A stretch of DNA of 64,000 bases from Effusibacillus consociatus (lineage in GTDB: Bacteria > Bacillota > Bacilli > Tumebacillales > Effusibacillaceae). The notes below the pieces were generated by a model. That model had not been told where the DNA came from, did no database searches, and saw nothing but the letters and a program-made list of their open reading frames with translations. Below are positions 33,863 through 41,954 of the stretch, piece after piece (within the stretch, counting starts at the first letter, position 1; the number at the start of each line of letters is the position of its first letter). The translations under genes and the position numbers were made by a program. Location: contig NZ_JBHSHC010000099.1 of assembly GCF_042652925.1 (NCBI RefSeq), positions 1 to 64,000 of the forward strand, written 5' to 3'.

Positions 33863-36748
33863 ATGGCACAGGAATATATTGTCGTGAAAGGTGCACGAGC
33901 ACACAACCTGAAAAATATTGATGTGCAAATTCCGAGGGATAAGCTCGTTGTTTTAACAGGGTTAAGCGGATCCGGGAAATCGTCGTTGGCGTTTGACACC
34001 ATCTATGCAGAAGGTCAGCGGCGTTATGTCGAGTCCTTGTCAGCTTATGCCCGGCAATTTCTCGGACAAATGGATAAACCGGATGTGGATTCAATCGACG
34101 GGCTTTCACCCGCTATTTCCATCGATCAGAAAACAACTAGCCGCAATCCTCGTTCCACAGTAGGGACGGTTACGGAAATTTATGACTATTTGCGACTTTT
34201 GTTTGCACGAGTCGGACAACCATTTTGTCCGAACTGTAATATTCCGATTTCGTCTCAAACGGTAGAACAAATGGTTGACCGGATTCTTGAGCTGCCCGAA
34301 CGAAGCAAAATTCAAATCTTTGCTCCATTGGTACGCGGGCGCAAAGGTGAGCACAGCAAATTGCTTGAGGACATTGGCAAACAAGGATTTGTTCGCGTTC
34401 GTGTAGACGGAGAGATCCGCGACTTGTCGGAGCAGATCTCCTTGGAGAAAAACAAAAAGCATACGATCGAAGCGGTTGTAGACCGGATTGTTGTGAAAGA
34501 TGACGTTGCAGCCCGATTGGCAGACTCCTTGGAGACTGCCTTAAACCTGTCCGGCGGCACTGTGATTGTAGGCGTTGTGGATGGGGAAGAGATGATTTTT
34601 TCACAAAATCTGGGGTGTCCGGAATGCGGGTTCTCCGTTGAAGAACTAAGCCCCCGCATGTTCTCTTTCAACTCTCCTTACGGTGCGTGTGAAACCTGTT
34701 CGGGGTTGGGGACCAACATGGAAGTCGACCCGGATCTTGTGATTCCCGACCGGGGCAAGACATTGGCTGAAGGTGCTCTTGTTCCGTGGGCCGGAACAGC
34801 GTCGAATTATTATCCGCAGTTGTTGGCATCCGCCTGTAAGCATTTTGGAATCAAGATGAACGTTCCGATCGATCAGATTCCGAAAGAGAAGTTCGAAAAA
34901 CTGTTATACGGTGCTCCCAACGAGAAAATTCGTTTTCACTATGAGAATGACTTTGGTCAAACAAAAGTGGCCGAAGTTGTCTTTGAAGGTTTGATTCCGA
35001 ATCTGGAGAGACGATACAGGGAAACGGCTTCCGATTATGTGCGTGAATTTATTGAAGAATACATGAGTGCTAAGCCTTGTCCCAACTGTAACGGAGATCG
35101 CTTAAAACCGGAAGTGCTTTCTGTTCGAATTAACGATCGCAATATTTCTCAGGTGACTCGCTTATCTGTGAACGAAGCGTTGGATTACTTTGAAAACCTG
35201 CGGCTGACAGAAAAAGAAGAAGCAATTGCCCGTTTGATTCTGAAGGAAATTAAGGCCCGTCTTGGATTTCTGCGAAATGTAGGTTTGGATTACCTGAATC
35301 TGAGTCGTGCTGCAGGTACTCTCTCGGGAGGGGAAGCACAGCGGATTCGACTTGCCACTCAAATTGGATCCGCTTTAACCGGGGTTCTCTATGTCCTTGA
35401 CGAGCCGTCAATCGGACTTCACCAAAGAGACAACGCGCGGTTGATTCGAACGTTGGAGCATATGCGGGATCTGGGCAATACATTAATCGTGGTCGAACAT
35501 GATGAAGATACGATGTTAGCTTCCGATTATATCATCGATATTGGTCCGGGAGCGGGGGTTCATGGAGGTAGAATTGTCTCTCAGGGCACGCCGCAGCAGG
35601 TCATGGAAGATGAGAATTCGCTGACAGGTCAGTATTTGTCGGGGAAAAAGATGATTCCCATTCCGGCTAAGCGGCGCAAACCCAACGGGAAGTGGATCGA
35701 GGTCGAAGGTGCCAATGAGAATAATCTGAAAAATATTAATGTCAAGTTTCCGCTCGGACTGTTCACTTGTGTCACCGGTGTCTCCGGATCGGGCAAATCT
35801 ACGTTAGTGAATGAGATTTTGCATAAAGCACTGGCTCAAAATCTGAACGGAGCGCGTACCAAGCCGGGCTCGCACAAGAAAATATGCGGTTTGGAACATC
35901 TTGACAAGGTGATCGATATCGACCAATCTCCGATCGGACGGACCCCGCGTTCCAACCCTGCAACTTATACGGGTGTTTTTGATGATATCCGTGATGTGTT
36001 TGCAACAACCAATGAGGCAAAAATTCGCGGATACAAAAAAGGCCGTTTTTCATTCAACGTAAAAGGCGGTCGCTGCGAGGCGTGTCGCGGGGACGGTATT
36101 ATTAAGATTGAGATGCACTTTCTGCCGGATGTGTACGTTCCCTGTGAAATCTGCAAAGGACGCCGCTATAATCGAGAGACGTTGGAAGTAAAATATAAAA
36201 ACAAGAACATTGCCGATGTACTCGATATGACGGTGGAGGACGCGCTTGAATTCTTTAAAAATGTACCACGTATCCAACGCCGACTGCAAACCTTATACGA
36301 TGTCGGTCTCGGGTATATCCGGTTGGGGCAGCCGGCAACCACGCTGTCCGGCGGAGAGGCCCAACGTGTGAAGCTTGCATCAGAGCTCCATCGGCGCAGT
36401 AATGGCCGGACCATGTATATCCTTGATGAACCGACAACAGGTTTGCATATTGCCGATATCGAACGTTTGCTGCAAGTTCTGCAGCGTCTTGTAGACGCCG
36501 GGGATACCGTCCTGGTCATCGAACACAATCTGGATGTCATCAAGACAGCCGATTATTTGATTGATTTGGGGCCTGAAGGCGGGGATAAGGGCGGTACGAT
36601 TGTAGCGACGGGTACTCCGGAACAGATTGCGAAAGCAGAAGCTTCGCATACCGGTGCGTTCCTTGGACCGATCCTGGAACGGGATAAACAACGCACAAAA
36701 GCCAAGAAAGAGAAAACTAAAGTCAAGGCGGGAGCCGCTGTTTCGTAA
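33863..36748 (+). CDS. uvrA: Excinuclease ABC subunit A
   Basis: DNA-damage sensor of nucleotide excision repair, an ABC-family dimer. It has 961 residues with two ATPase modules: Walker A GLSGSGKSS near residue 34 and GVSGSGKST near residue 642, with signature motifs LSGGEAQRI and LSGGEAQRV. Zinc-binding Cys clusters are visible (CPECGFS…CETCSG and CEACRGDGI…CEICKG). ATG 33863 follows AAAAGGAG. It lies 113 bp after uvrB, with no terminator between. The C-terminal tail is lysine-rich. A perfect terminator follows. Confidence 0.97.
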   Translation: MAQEYIVVKGARAHNLKNIDVQIPRDKLVVLTGLSGSGKSSLAFDTIYAEGQRRYVESLSAYARQFLGQMDKPDVDSIDGLSPAISIDQKTTSRNPRSTVGTVTEIYDYLRLLFARVGQPFCPNCNIPISSQTVEQMVDRILELPERSKIQIFAPLVRGRKGEHSKLLEDIGKQGFVRVRVDGEIRDLSEQISLEKNKKHTIEAVVDRIVVKDDVAARLADSLETALNLSGGTVIVGVVDGEEMIFSQNLGCPECGFSVEELSPRMFSFNSPYGACETCSGLGTNMEVDPDLVIPDRGKTLAEGALVPWAGTASNYYPQLLASACKHFGIKMNVPIDQIPKEKFEKLLYGAPNEKIRFHYENDFGQTKVAEVVFEGLIPNLERRYRETASDYVREFIEEYMSAKPCPNCNGDRLKPEVLSVRINDRNISQVTRLSVNEALDYFENLRLTEKEEAIARLILKEIKARLGFLRNVGLDYLNLSRAAGTLSGGEAQRIRLATQIGSALTGVLYVLDEPSIGLHQRDNARLIRTLEHMRDLGNTLIVVEHDEDTMLASDYIIDIGPGAGVHGGRIVSQGTPQQVMEDENSLTGQYLSGKKMIPIPAKRRKPNGKWIEVEGANENNLKNINVKFPLGLFTCVTGVSGSGKSTLVNEILHKALAQNLNGARTKPGSHKKICGLEHLDKVIDIDQSPIGRTPRSNPATYTGVFDDIRDVFATTNEAKIRGYKKGRFSFNVKGGRCEACRGDGIIKIEMHFLPDVYVPCEICKGRRYNRETLEVKYKNKNIADVLDMTVEDALEFFKNVPRIQRRLQTLYDVGLGYIRLGQPATTLSGGEAQRVKLASELHRRSNGRTMYILDEPTTGLHIADIERLLQVLQRLVDAGDTVLVIEHNLDVIKTADYLIDLGPEGGDKGGTIVATGTPEQIAKAEASHTGAFLGPILERDKQRTKAKKEKTKVKAGAAVS

Positions 36749-36786
36749 GCTGATTCCCGGATTGCATCGCCACTATCAAAAATTGG

Positions 36787-36820
36787 ATGCCACCATGATT
36801 GTTCATGGTGGCATTTTTTC
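36787..36820 (+). terminator. Intrinsic terminator of uvrBA
   Basis: ATGCCACCATGA (36787-36798), loop TTGT, TCATGGTGGCAT (36803-36814): a perfect 12-bp stem followed by six T. It may also act for the convergent small gene. Confidence 0.95.
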
Positions 36821-36854
36821 GGTGCGCTCTCCTTCTTTCAGGAGAACCGGAGAA

Positions 36855-36941
36855 TTAGGGGCGACGACGGCGACGGCGGCAGATAACCAATACGCTTTGG
36901 CCAGGTTCCAAGACAATACGACGGCGACGTTGCTTCAACAT
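36855..36941 (-). CDS. 28-residue arginine-rich peptide
   Basis: A short minus-strand ORF with a strong AAAGGAGG site 7 nt before ATG (plus 36941-36939). The peptide has 10 Arg in 28 residues, in two blocks (four Arg at residues 5-8, six at 22-27) flanking a hydrophobic middle, IVLEPGQSVLVIC. It lies alone in the 395-bp gap between uvrA and pspC, convergent to uvrA and divergent from pspC. The ribosome binding site and the symmetrical composition argue for a real gene. I do not recognise a family. The basic blocks suggest nucleic-acid or phospholipid binding, as inference. Confidence 0.55.
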   Translation of the reverse strand: MLKQRRRRIVLEPGQSVLVICRRRRRRP

Positions 36942-37085
36942 ATTTTTTTCCTCCTTTATCATCAAGATGATTTATTGTATGGACAAAGATTATTGATGGA
37001 AGCGGCACAAGACGTAAGAAGAATAACCAATTCTCAGGAGTTTGCAGGGAATTCTGATACTCCCGACGTCTAATTAAGTAAATGA

Positions 37086-37113
37086 TGAAACTGTTTGCTT
37101 TCGAAATCGTATA
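37086..37113 (+). promoter_or_regulatory. Sigma-W-type ECF promoter of pspC-yvlD
   Basis: TGAAAC (37086-37091), a 16-bp spacer and CGTATA (37108-37113) match the B. subtilis sigma-W consensus (TGAAAC, N16-17, CGTA). The B. subtilis yvlABCD operon, whose last two genes correspond to the two genes here, belongs to the sigma-W envelope-stress regulon. Translation starts 30 bp downstream. Confidence 0.72.
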
Positions 37114-37143
37114 CAATGGTAGAGAGAAGAAGGGAGATCCTAA

Positions 37144-37332
37144 ATGAAAAAATTATTTCGTTCTCGTAAAAATTCAATGATTGCCGGTGTGTGCGGCGGA
37201 ATTGCTGACTATTTGGGCGTGGATGCCACGGTCATCCGGGTGGTTTATGTACTCCTGTCCCTGCTGACTGCTGCGTTTCCCGGTCTCGTGGTTTATATCA
37301 TTATGTTGTTTATTATACCTTCCGAACAATAG
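37144..37332 (+). CDS. PspC domain membrane protein (YvlC-like)
   Basis: A 62-residue PspC protein: a short basic N-terminus (KKLFRSRKN), the conserved GVCGGIADYLGVDATVIRVVYVL block, and one long hydrophobic segment at 34-58. PspC proteins take part in phage-shock/envelope-stress responses. In B. subtilis YvlC lies beside YvlD and near uvrBA, as here. It follows a sigma-W-type promoter and is 12 bp upstream of yvlD. Confidence 0.92.
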   Translation: MKKLFRSRKNSMIAGVCGGIADYLGVDATVIRVVYVLLSLLTAAFPGLVVYIIMLFIIPSEQ

Positions 37333-37344
37333 GAGGTTGTATCT

Positions 37345-37692
37345 ATGGGGTTTGTAACAAGACTGTTGTTGAATGCTTTGGCTCTGATGACAGTAGCGTG
37401 GTTATTTGACGGGATTTCATTCGCTTCGGGGGCGGACGGTGTATTTGCCGCGTTATGGGCTGCCCTTGTACTCGGGTTGGTCAACGTAACGATTAAGCCG
37501 GTTGTAAAACTGTTGACTTTGCCCGTGAACATTTTGACATTAGGTATTTTTGGTTTGTTGGTGAATGCAATGATGCTCAAGGTGGTTGACTGGTTTTCGC
37601 CGGGATTTGCAGTCGAAGGTTTTTTGGCCGCATTCCTTGGGGCAATCGTATTGGCGATAATCTCATCGATCCTCAACCTGTTTGTGGATTAG
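37345..37692 (+). CDS. YvlD-like membrane protein (phage holin family 4 superfamily)
   Basis: A 115-residue protein with four hydrophobic segments. NVTIKPVVKLLTLPVNILTLG, with its conserved polar loop, is the hallmark of the YvlD/holin-4 superfamily. Function unknown; in B. subtilis yvlD is induced with yvlC by sigma-W under envelope stress. ATG 37345 follows AGGAGG. It is likely cotranscribed with the PspC gene. Confidence 0.88.
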   Translation: MGFVTRLLLNALALMTVAWLFDGISFASGADGVFAALWAALVLGLVNVTIKPVVKLLTLPVNILTLGIFGLLVNAMMLKVVDWFSPGFAVEGFLAAFLGAIVLAIISSILNLFVD

Positions 37693-37784
37693 GGAGGTAG
37701 TGGCCATCTTTCTTTTTGGGGGAATGTTCGGTATATTTATTTAAAATCTTTTTAGACAAAAACAAACGGGGAGAGCCAAGCCAA

Positions 37785-38585
37785 ATGACGCAATATAAGT
37801 TGGTAGCCATCGATTTGGATGATACACTGCTGCGGGAAGATTTGACCATATCAGAGCGAAATCGGCAAACGATCAGACAAGTAATTCAAAAAGGTGTAAT
37901 CGTTACCATTGCAACAGGGCGGATGTATGCGTCCGCCAAACGTTTTGCCGTCCAATTGGAATTGGACGTACCGTTGATCACTTACCAGGGAGCTTTGATT
38001 AAAACCGCGTTGACCGGTGAAGTGTTATATGAGAAATTGCTGCACCCGGGTGTGGTAAAGTCCGTGATCCAGCTCGCCTTTGATCGGGGTATCCACGTAC
38101 AAGCCTATTCTAACGACGCCTTATATACCCAGGAAGAGAATGAGGAAGTTCGCGCCTATACAGAGTTGGTGGGAGTGAACTATCAAGTTGCAGACTTGAT
38201 GGAGATTGCGGAGCAGGGAACTCCCAAGGTTCTTTATTCGGGTGACCCGGATTTCCTTGATGAGTTTGCCCATGAGGTAAAAGCGGTTGTTGGGAATAGG
38301 GCGAACGTGTTCAAATCAAAGCCGCATTTTCTGGAAGTTACACATCCGGAAGCAACCAAAGGACAGGCACTTGATTATTTGGTCCAACGGTTGGGAATTA
38401 CCCGAGAAGAGGTAATCGCACTGGGAGACAGTTATAACGATCTGGATATGATTGAGTATGCGGGGCTGGGCGTTGTCATGGAGAATGCCCCGGAGGCCAT
38501 CCGCCAACTTGCTGATTATGTAACAGGACACCACGAAAAAGATGGTGTAGCGGAGGCTTTAAACCGTTTTGTCCTCAGCGTTTAG
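37785..38585 (+). CDS. Cof-type HAD-IIB family phosphatase
   Basis: A 266-residue HAD hydrolase of the Cof/YkrA group that dephosphorylates small phosphorylated metabolites. Motif I is IDLDDTLL near residue 10, motif II the ATGRM segment, motif III an upstream Lys, and motif IV ALGDSYNDLDMI; a cap domain lies in the middle. ATG 37785 has GGGGAGAG about 9 nt upstream; the open frame continues 5' without a start signal. The substrate is unknown. It is followed 17 bp later by a PucR-type regulator. Confidence 0.9.
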   Translation: MTQYKLVAIDLDDTLLREDLTISERNRQTIRQVIQKGVIVTIATGRMYASAKRFAVQLELDVPLITYQGALIKTALTGEVLYEKLLHPGVVKSVIQLAFDRGIHVQAYSNDALYTQEENEEVRAYTELVGVNYQVADLMEIAEQGTPKVLYSGDPDFLDEFAHEVKAVVGNRANVFKSKPHFLEVTHPEATKGQALDYLVQRLGITREEVIALGDSYNDLDMIEYAGLGVVMENAPEAIRQLADYVTGHHEKDGVAEALNRFVLSV

Positions 38586-38602
38586 AATTGAGGTGACAGC
38601 TC

Positions 38603-39574
38603 TTGGAATGGCTCCGTGAACTGAAACAGATTCTTGGTGATCGGATACGCTTGGAAGAATGGGCTGATTTTCCGGTTGGAAAAGAACCGTTTTTGCATGA
38701 AACTGAACAATGGATACCTATCGGGAAGAAGCAGTACATTGTAATCGATCGGAACCGATTGTCAGGGGAAGCTGCCGAGCTTCTTACTCTGTTAATTGAA
38801 AAAGGTGTTTCCGCTCGCGATACGTCCGCTGCCCAGTGGTTTCAACAATTGATTCAAAATCACCGGGAAGAGCATAAATTCGTGAATGAAGCAGTTGTTA
38901 ACGGGTGGGATATTTCGCTGCCTGGAGTGGTTGGGGTTTTGGCGCTGCACGCCGCAGAGAGCGAAGGGCCGGTGACCCTGCTGGAAGAGATTTTGTCAGA
39001 TGTGGACGGGCATGCTTTAGCAATCGGAAACGATCAGAATATCTGGTTCTATCTGCCGATGCTGGAAGGGCAAACGATTGAGGATGTAAAGGAAACATGC
39101 GCAAGATTGTTGGATACCCTGATGAGCGAACTCTATGCATCGGGAAAAGTGGCCATCGGTCGCCCGGCAATGGATCTGCAGGATCTGCCAAGAGCGAAAC
39201 GGGAGGCGGAAGTTGCACTGCTTGCAGGCTCAGCATTTCGCGGCGGGCAGAAGGTTTATTTTTATGGTCAATTGGGACTGGCCCAATTATTGTTTGGGAT
39301 CACACCGGAAGCAAAGAACGCATTTTTGGAAGAGGTGCTGCCGAAAGAAAAGGCAGAGGGGCTCACTCAGGAATTTCGGGAAACGGTTCACTCTTTTGCC
39401 CTGCATGGTCAAAATATTTCAGAGACGGCAAGGGCACTGTTCATCCATCGCAATACTCTCCTGTACCGTCTCGATAAAATTCAGGAACTAACAGGCAGGG
39501 ACATTCGGCGTTTTGAAGATTTGGTGGTAATATGGCTCGCATTGATGCTCCATTACCAACAAAATGCACAATAA
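38603..39574 (+). CDS. PucR/CdaR-type transcriptional regulator
   Basis: A 323-residue protein starting at TTG 38603 (GAGGTGAC upstream). The C-terminal 60 residues are the PucR helix-turn-helix domain (ISETARALFIHRNTLLYRLDKIQELTG), preceded by a GGDEF-like CdaR middle region. The N-terminal 90 residues are not a domain I recognise. It lies directly before the MsmX-type ABC ATPase, separated by a terminator with an embedded promoter, so regulation of that gene or of carbohydrate use is a reasonable guess, not shown. Confidence 0.82.
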   Translation: MEWLRELKQILGDRIRLEEWADFPVGKEPFLHETEQWIPIGKKQYIVIDRNRLSGEAAELLTLLIEKGVSARDTSAAQWFQQLIQNHREEHKFVNEAVVNGWDISLPGVVGVLALHAAESEGPVTLLEEILSDVDGHALAIGNDQNIWFYLPMLEGQTIEDVKETCARLLDTLMSELYASGKVAIGRPAMDLQDLPRAKREAEVALLAGSAFRGGQKVYFYGQLGLAQLLFGITPEAKNAFLEEVLPKEKAEGLTQEFRETVHSFALHGQNISETARALFIHRNTLLYRLDKIQELTGRDIRRFEDLVVIWLALMLHYQQNAQ

Positions 39575-39594
39575 TGTGTCCTGTTTTTCGTACA

Positions 39595-39633
39595 GAGCGT
39601 CCAATTGGCTGGGCGCTCATTTGCTTTTATAGT
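39595..39633 (+). terminator. Terminator with an embedded promoter for the next gene
   Basis: GAGCGTCC (39595-39602) pairs with GGGCGCTC (39611-39618), followed by ATTTGCTTTT. The same stretch holds a sigma-A promoter for msmX: TTGGCT (39605-39610, in the loop), a 17-bp spacer, and TATAGT (39628-39633). Confidence 0.65.
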
Positions 39634-39664
39634 AAAGATAAGATAAATCGAGGGGGCAGATCTG

Positions 39665-40774
39665 ATGGCACGCGTTCAACTGAAGCATGTATATAAACGT
39701 TACAGCGGGGATGTAGTAGCGGTAAAAGATTTCGATCTCGACATTCGGGATCAAGAATTTCTTGTATTGGTGGGTCCCTCCGGATGCGGTAAATCCACCA
39801 CTCTTCGCATGGTAGCAGGTCTTGAGGAAATTTCGGACGGAGAACTTTGGATCGGGGAGCGTGTTGTGAATGATGTTCACCCGAAAGATCGCGATATCGC
39901 GATGGTTTTCCAAAACTATGCTTTGTATCCTCATATGAATGTATATGATAATATCTCTTTTGGTCTGAAGCTGCGGAAAGTTCCAAAGCAGGAAATTGAT
40001 CGTCGTGTCCGGGAAGCGGCAAAGATTCTCGACATTGAACATTTGTTGGACCGCAAACCAAAAGCATTGTCCGGCGGTCAGCGTCAGCGGGTTGCTTTGG
40101 GACGCGCTATTGTACGCGAACCGCAGGTATTCTTGATGGACGAACCGTTGTCGAACCTGGATGCGAAACTCCGTGTTCAGATGAGAACCGAGATTGCCAA
40201 GCTGCATAAGCGTTTGAAAACTACCGTGATCTATGTTACACACGACCAGACAGAAGCGATGACTATGGGTGATCGGATTGTAGTAATGAAAGACGGCGTG
40301 ATTCAGCAGGTAGGTACACCGGTTGAATTGTACAACCATCCGACCAACATGTTCGTGGCTTCCTTCATCGGTTCGCCTGCCATGAATTTCTTGAACGGGA
40401 AGCTGGTGGAAGAAGGCGGTTCGATCTACTTCCGTGCCGAAGGGATTACTATTTTGATTCCGGAAGGACGTTATGGGCTGCTGCGTGATAAGGGTGTAGT
40501 AGGCAAAGAAGTTGTATTCGGAATCCGTCCCGAAAATCTCCATGATGAACCGGTGTATCTCGAAACATATTCCAACGCTACCTTGCGGGCTGAGGTCGAA
40601 GTAGTGGAAATGCTGGGGGCGGAAGAGTACTTGTATCTGAACGTGAACGGCCAATCCCTTACAGCGCGTGTGGATGCTCGTTCGGATATCAAGTCGGGTT
40701 CAAACGTGACCCTTGCATTGGATATGAATAAGGGACACATCTTTGATAAGGAAACACAGCAGGCGATTTTTTAA
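39665..40774 (+). CDS. msmX: Sugar ABC transporter ATP-binding protein (MsmX/UgpC family)
   Basis: A 369-residue ATPase of the MalK/UgpC/MsmX group, which energises one or several carbohydrate ABC importers. Walker A GPSGCGKST, the Q-loop AMVFQNYALYPH, signature LSGGQRQR and Walker B LMDEPLSNLD are intact; residues about 240-369 form the TOBE/OB regulatory domain. No permease or binding protein is adjacent, which is typical of the shared multi-sugar ATPase MsmX of B. subtilis. It has its own promoter inside the preceding terminator and its own terminator. Confidence 0.9.
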   Translation: MARVQLKHVYKRYSGDVVAVKDFDLDIRDQEFLVLVGPSGCGKSTTLRMVAGLEEISDGELWIGERVVNDVHPKDRDIAMVFQNYALYPHMNVYDNISFGLKLRKVPKQEIDRRVREAAKILDIEHLLDRKPKALSGGQRQRVALGRAIVREPQVFLMDEPLSNLDAKLRVQMRTEIAKLHKRLKTTVIYVTHDQTEAMTMGDRIVVMKDGVIQQVGTPVELYNHPTNMFVASFIGSPAMNFLNGKLVEEGGSIYFRAEGITILIPEGRYGLLRDKGVVGKEVVFGIRPENLHDEPVYLETYSNATLRAEVEVVEMLGAEEYLYLNVNGQSLTARVDARSDIKSGSNVTLALDMNKGHIFDKETQQAIF

Positions 40775-40803
40775 TGCAGGACTTGAAAAAGATCTCTGAT
40801 TCG

Positions 40804-40856
40804 CTTCCGTGTTATGGGGTACATCTGGTATCCTAAACACGGAAGTTATTTTTTAC
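40804..40856 (+). terminator. Intrinsic terminator of msmX
   Basis: CTTCCGTGTT (40804-40813) pairs perfectly with AACACGGAAG (40836-40845) around a 22-nt loop, followed by TTATTTTTTA. Confidence 0.87.
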
Positions 40857-40871
40857 TTAAGGGTGAGCAGC

Positions 40872-41810
40872 TTGAACAAAAGATTACAGACGAAAAACCT
40901 GATTGAGGAATTTGATTTCGTACTGCTCAACCCGGGAGCGGATATCAGCAGGGAGATTACCGTCAGTGATATCAATCGACCCGGCTTGGCACTGGCCGGA
41001 TTTTTTATCTATCATCCGGCGGAGCGTGTTCAATTGTTAGGGCGAACCGAATTGGCATTTTACAATTCGATGCAGGAACACGATCAGCGTGCAAGGGCAG
41101 ATGCCCTCTGTCATTTCGCCCAGACTCCGTGTATCGTGGTGTCGAGGGATCAAGCATTACCAAGTCTGCTCCTGGAAACAGCCAGTCGTTATCAACTTCC
41201 CGTGCTGCGAGGGAAGTTTAATACAACCAAGTTGGCTGGAAGCCTGCAGCGTTTTCTGGATTTAAAATTGGCTCCGGAAACCCAGGTCCATGGAGTGCTT
41301 GTCGATGTCTATGGAATAGGAATTTTGATCACCGGGTCATCCGGAATCGGCAAGAGCGAAACCGCATTGGAACTGATTAAAAGGGGACACCGATTGGTGG
41401 CGGATGATGCGGTGGAAATTCGTCAGGTCGAAGATGGCGTTTTGATGGGGGAATCTCCTGACCTTTTGAAAAATCTTTTGGAAATCCGAGGCCTTGGCAT
41501 ATTAAACGTGATGACGCTCTTTGGAGCCGGCGCGGTACGGACACGAAAACAGATTGAGTGCGTGATTCGGTTGGAGATGTGGAAAGAAAATATGATGATC
41601 GATCGGCTGGGGCTGGACGAAAATACGACCCGAATTTTGGATACTAATCTGCCATGCCTGTCACTGCCTGTTATGCCGGGAAGAAACTTGGCGGTTCTGA
41701 TCGAAGTGGCCGCTATGAATCAACGTCTGAAACGAATGGGTTATAACGCTGCAAAAGATTTGTCGGATAAATTGATGATCGCAATTGAAGAGCAGGAACA
41801 CAGCCTGTGA
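40872..41810 (+). CDS. hprK: HPr kinase/phosphorylase
   Basis: Phosphorylates and dephosphorylates Ser46 of HPr, the signal for CcpA-mediated carbon catabolite repression. It has 312 residues, normal length, from TTG 40872 with AAGGGTGAG upstream. Walker A is GSSGIGKS at residues 155-162; the HprK signature EIRGLGILNVMTLFGAGAVR is intact. It heads the hprK-…-yvoD-ppaX-yvoF-his series seen in B. subtilis, but lgt, which follows hprK there, is absent here. Relevant to the cre-like site upstream of the sugar operon at 53406. Confidence 0.95.
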   Translation: MNKRLQTKNLIEEFDFVLLNPGADISREITVSDINRPGLALAGFFIYHPAERVQLLGRTELAFYNSMQEHDQRARADALCHFAQTPCIVVSRDQALPSLLLETASRYQLPVLRGKFNTTKLAGSLQRFLDLKLAPETQVHGVLVDVYGIGILITGSSGIGKSETALELIKRGHRLVADDAVEIRQVEDGVLMGESPDLLKNLLEIRGLGILNVMTLFGAGAVRTRKQIECVIRLEMWKENMMIDRLGLDENTTRILDTNLPCLSLPVMPGRNLAVLIEVAAMNQRLKRMGYNAAKDLSDKLMIAIEEQEHSL

Positions 41811-41840
41811 CGCCAATTGAAATTGGCGTCACTCTTTTTT
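41808..41840 (+). terminator. Intrinsic terminator of hprK
   Basis: TGACGCCAATT (41808-41818), loop GA, AATTGGCGTCA (41821-41831), then CTCTTTTTT. The stop codon TGA is part of the stem. Confidence 0.93.
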
Positions 41841-41954
41841 CGACATTTTTGTAACCAAATTGAAATAATTATCCTGCAGGATCGAGTCGATTTCTATCGA
41901 ATAAAGAGACTTTGGCGTACATATATAGTTTACTAGGCCAAAGGAGGTTGAGGC

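Noticed and set aside
39617..40654. Long open frame on the minus strand opposite msmX
   Set aside because: It lies entirely against a well-conserved ABC ATPase gene, has no recognisable domain and no start signal. It is a shadow of the real gene.
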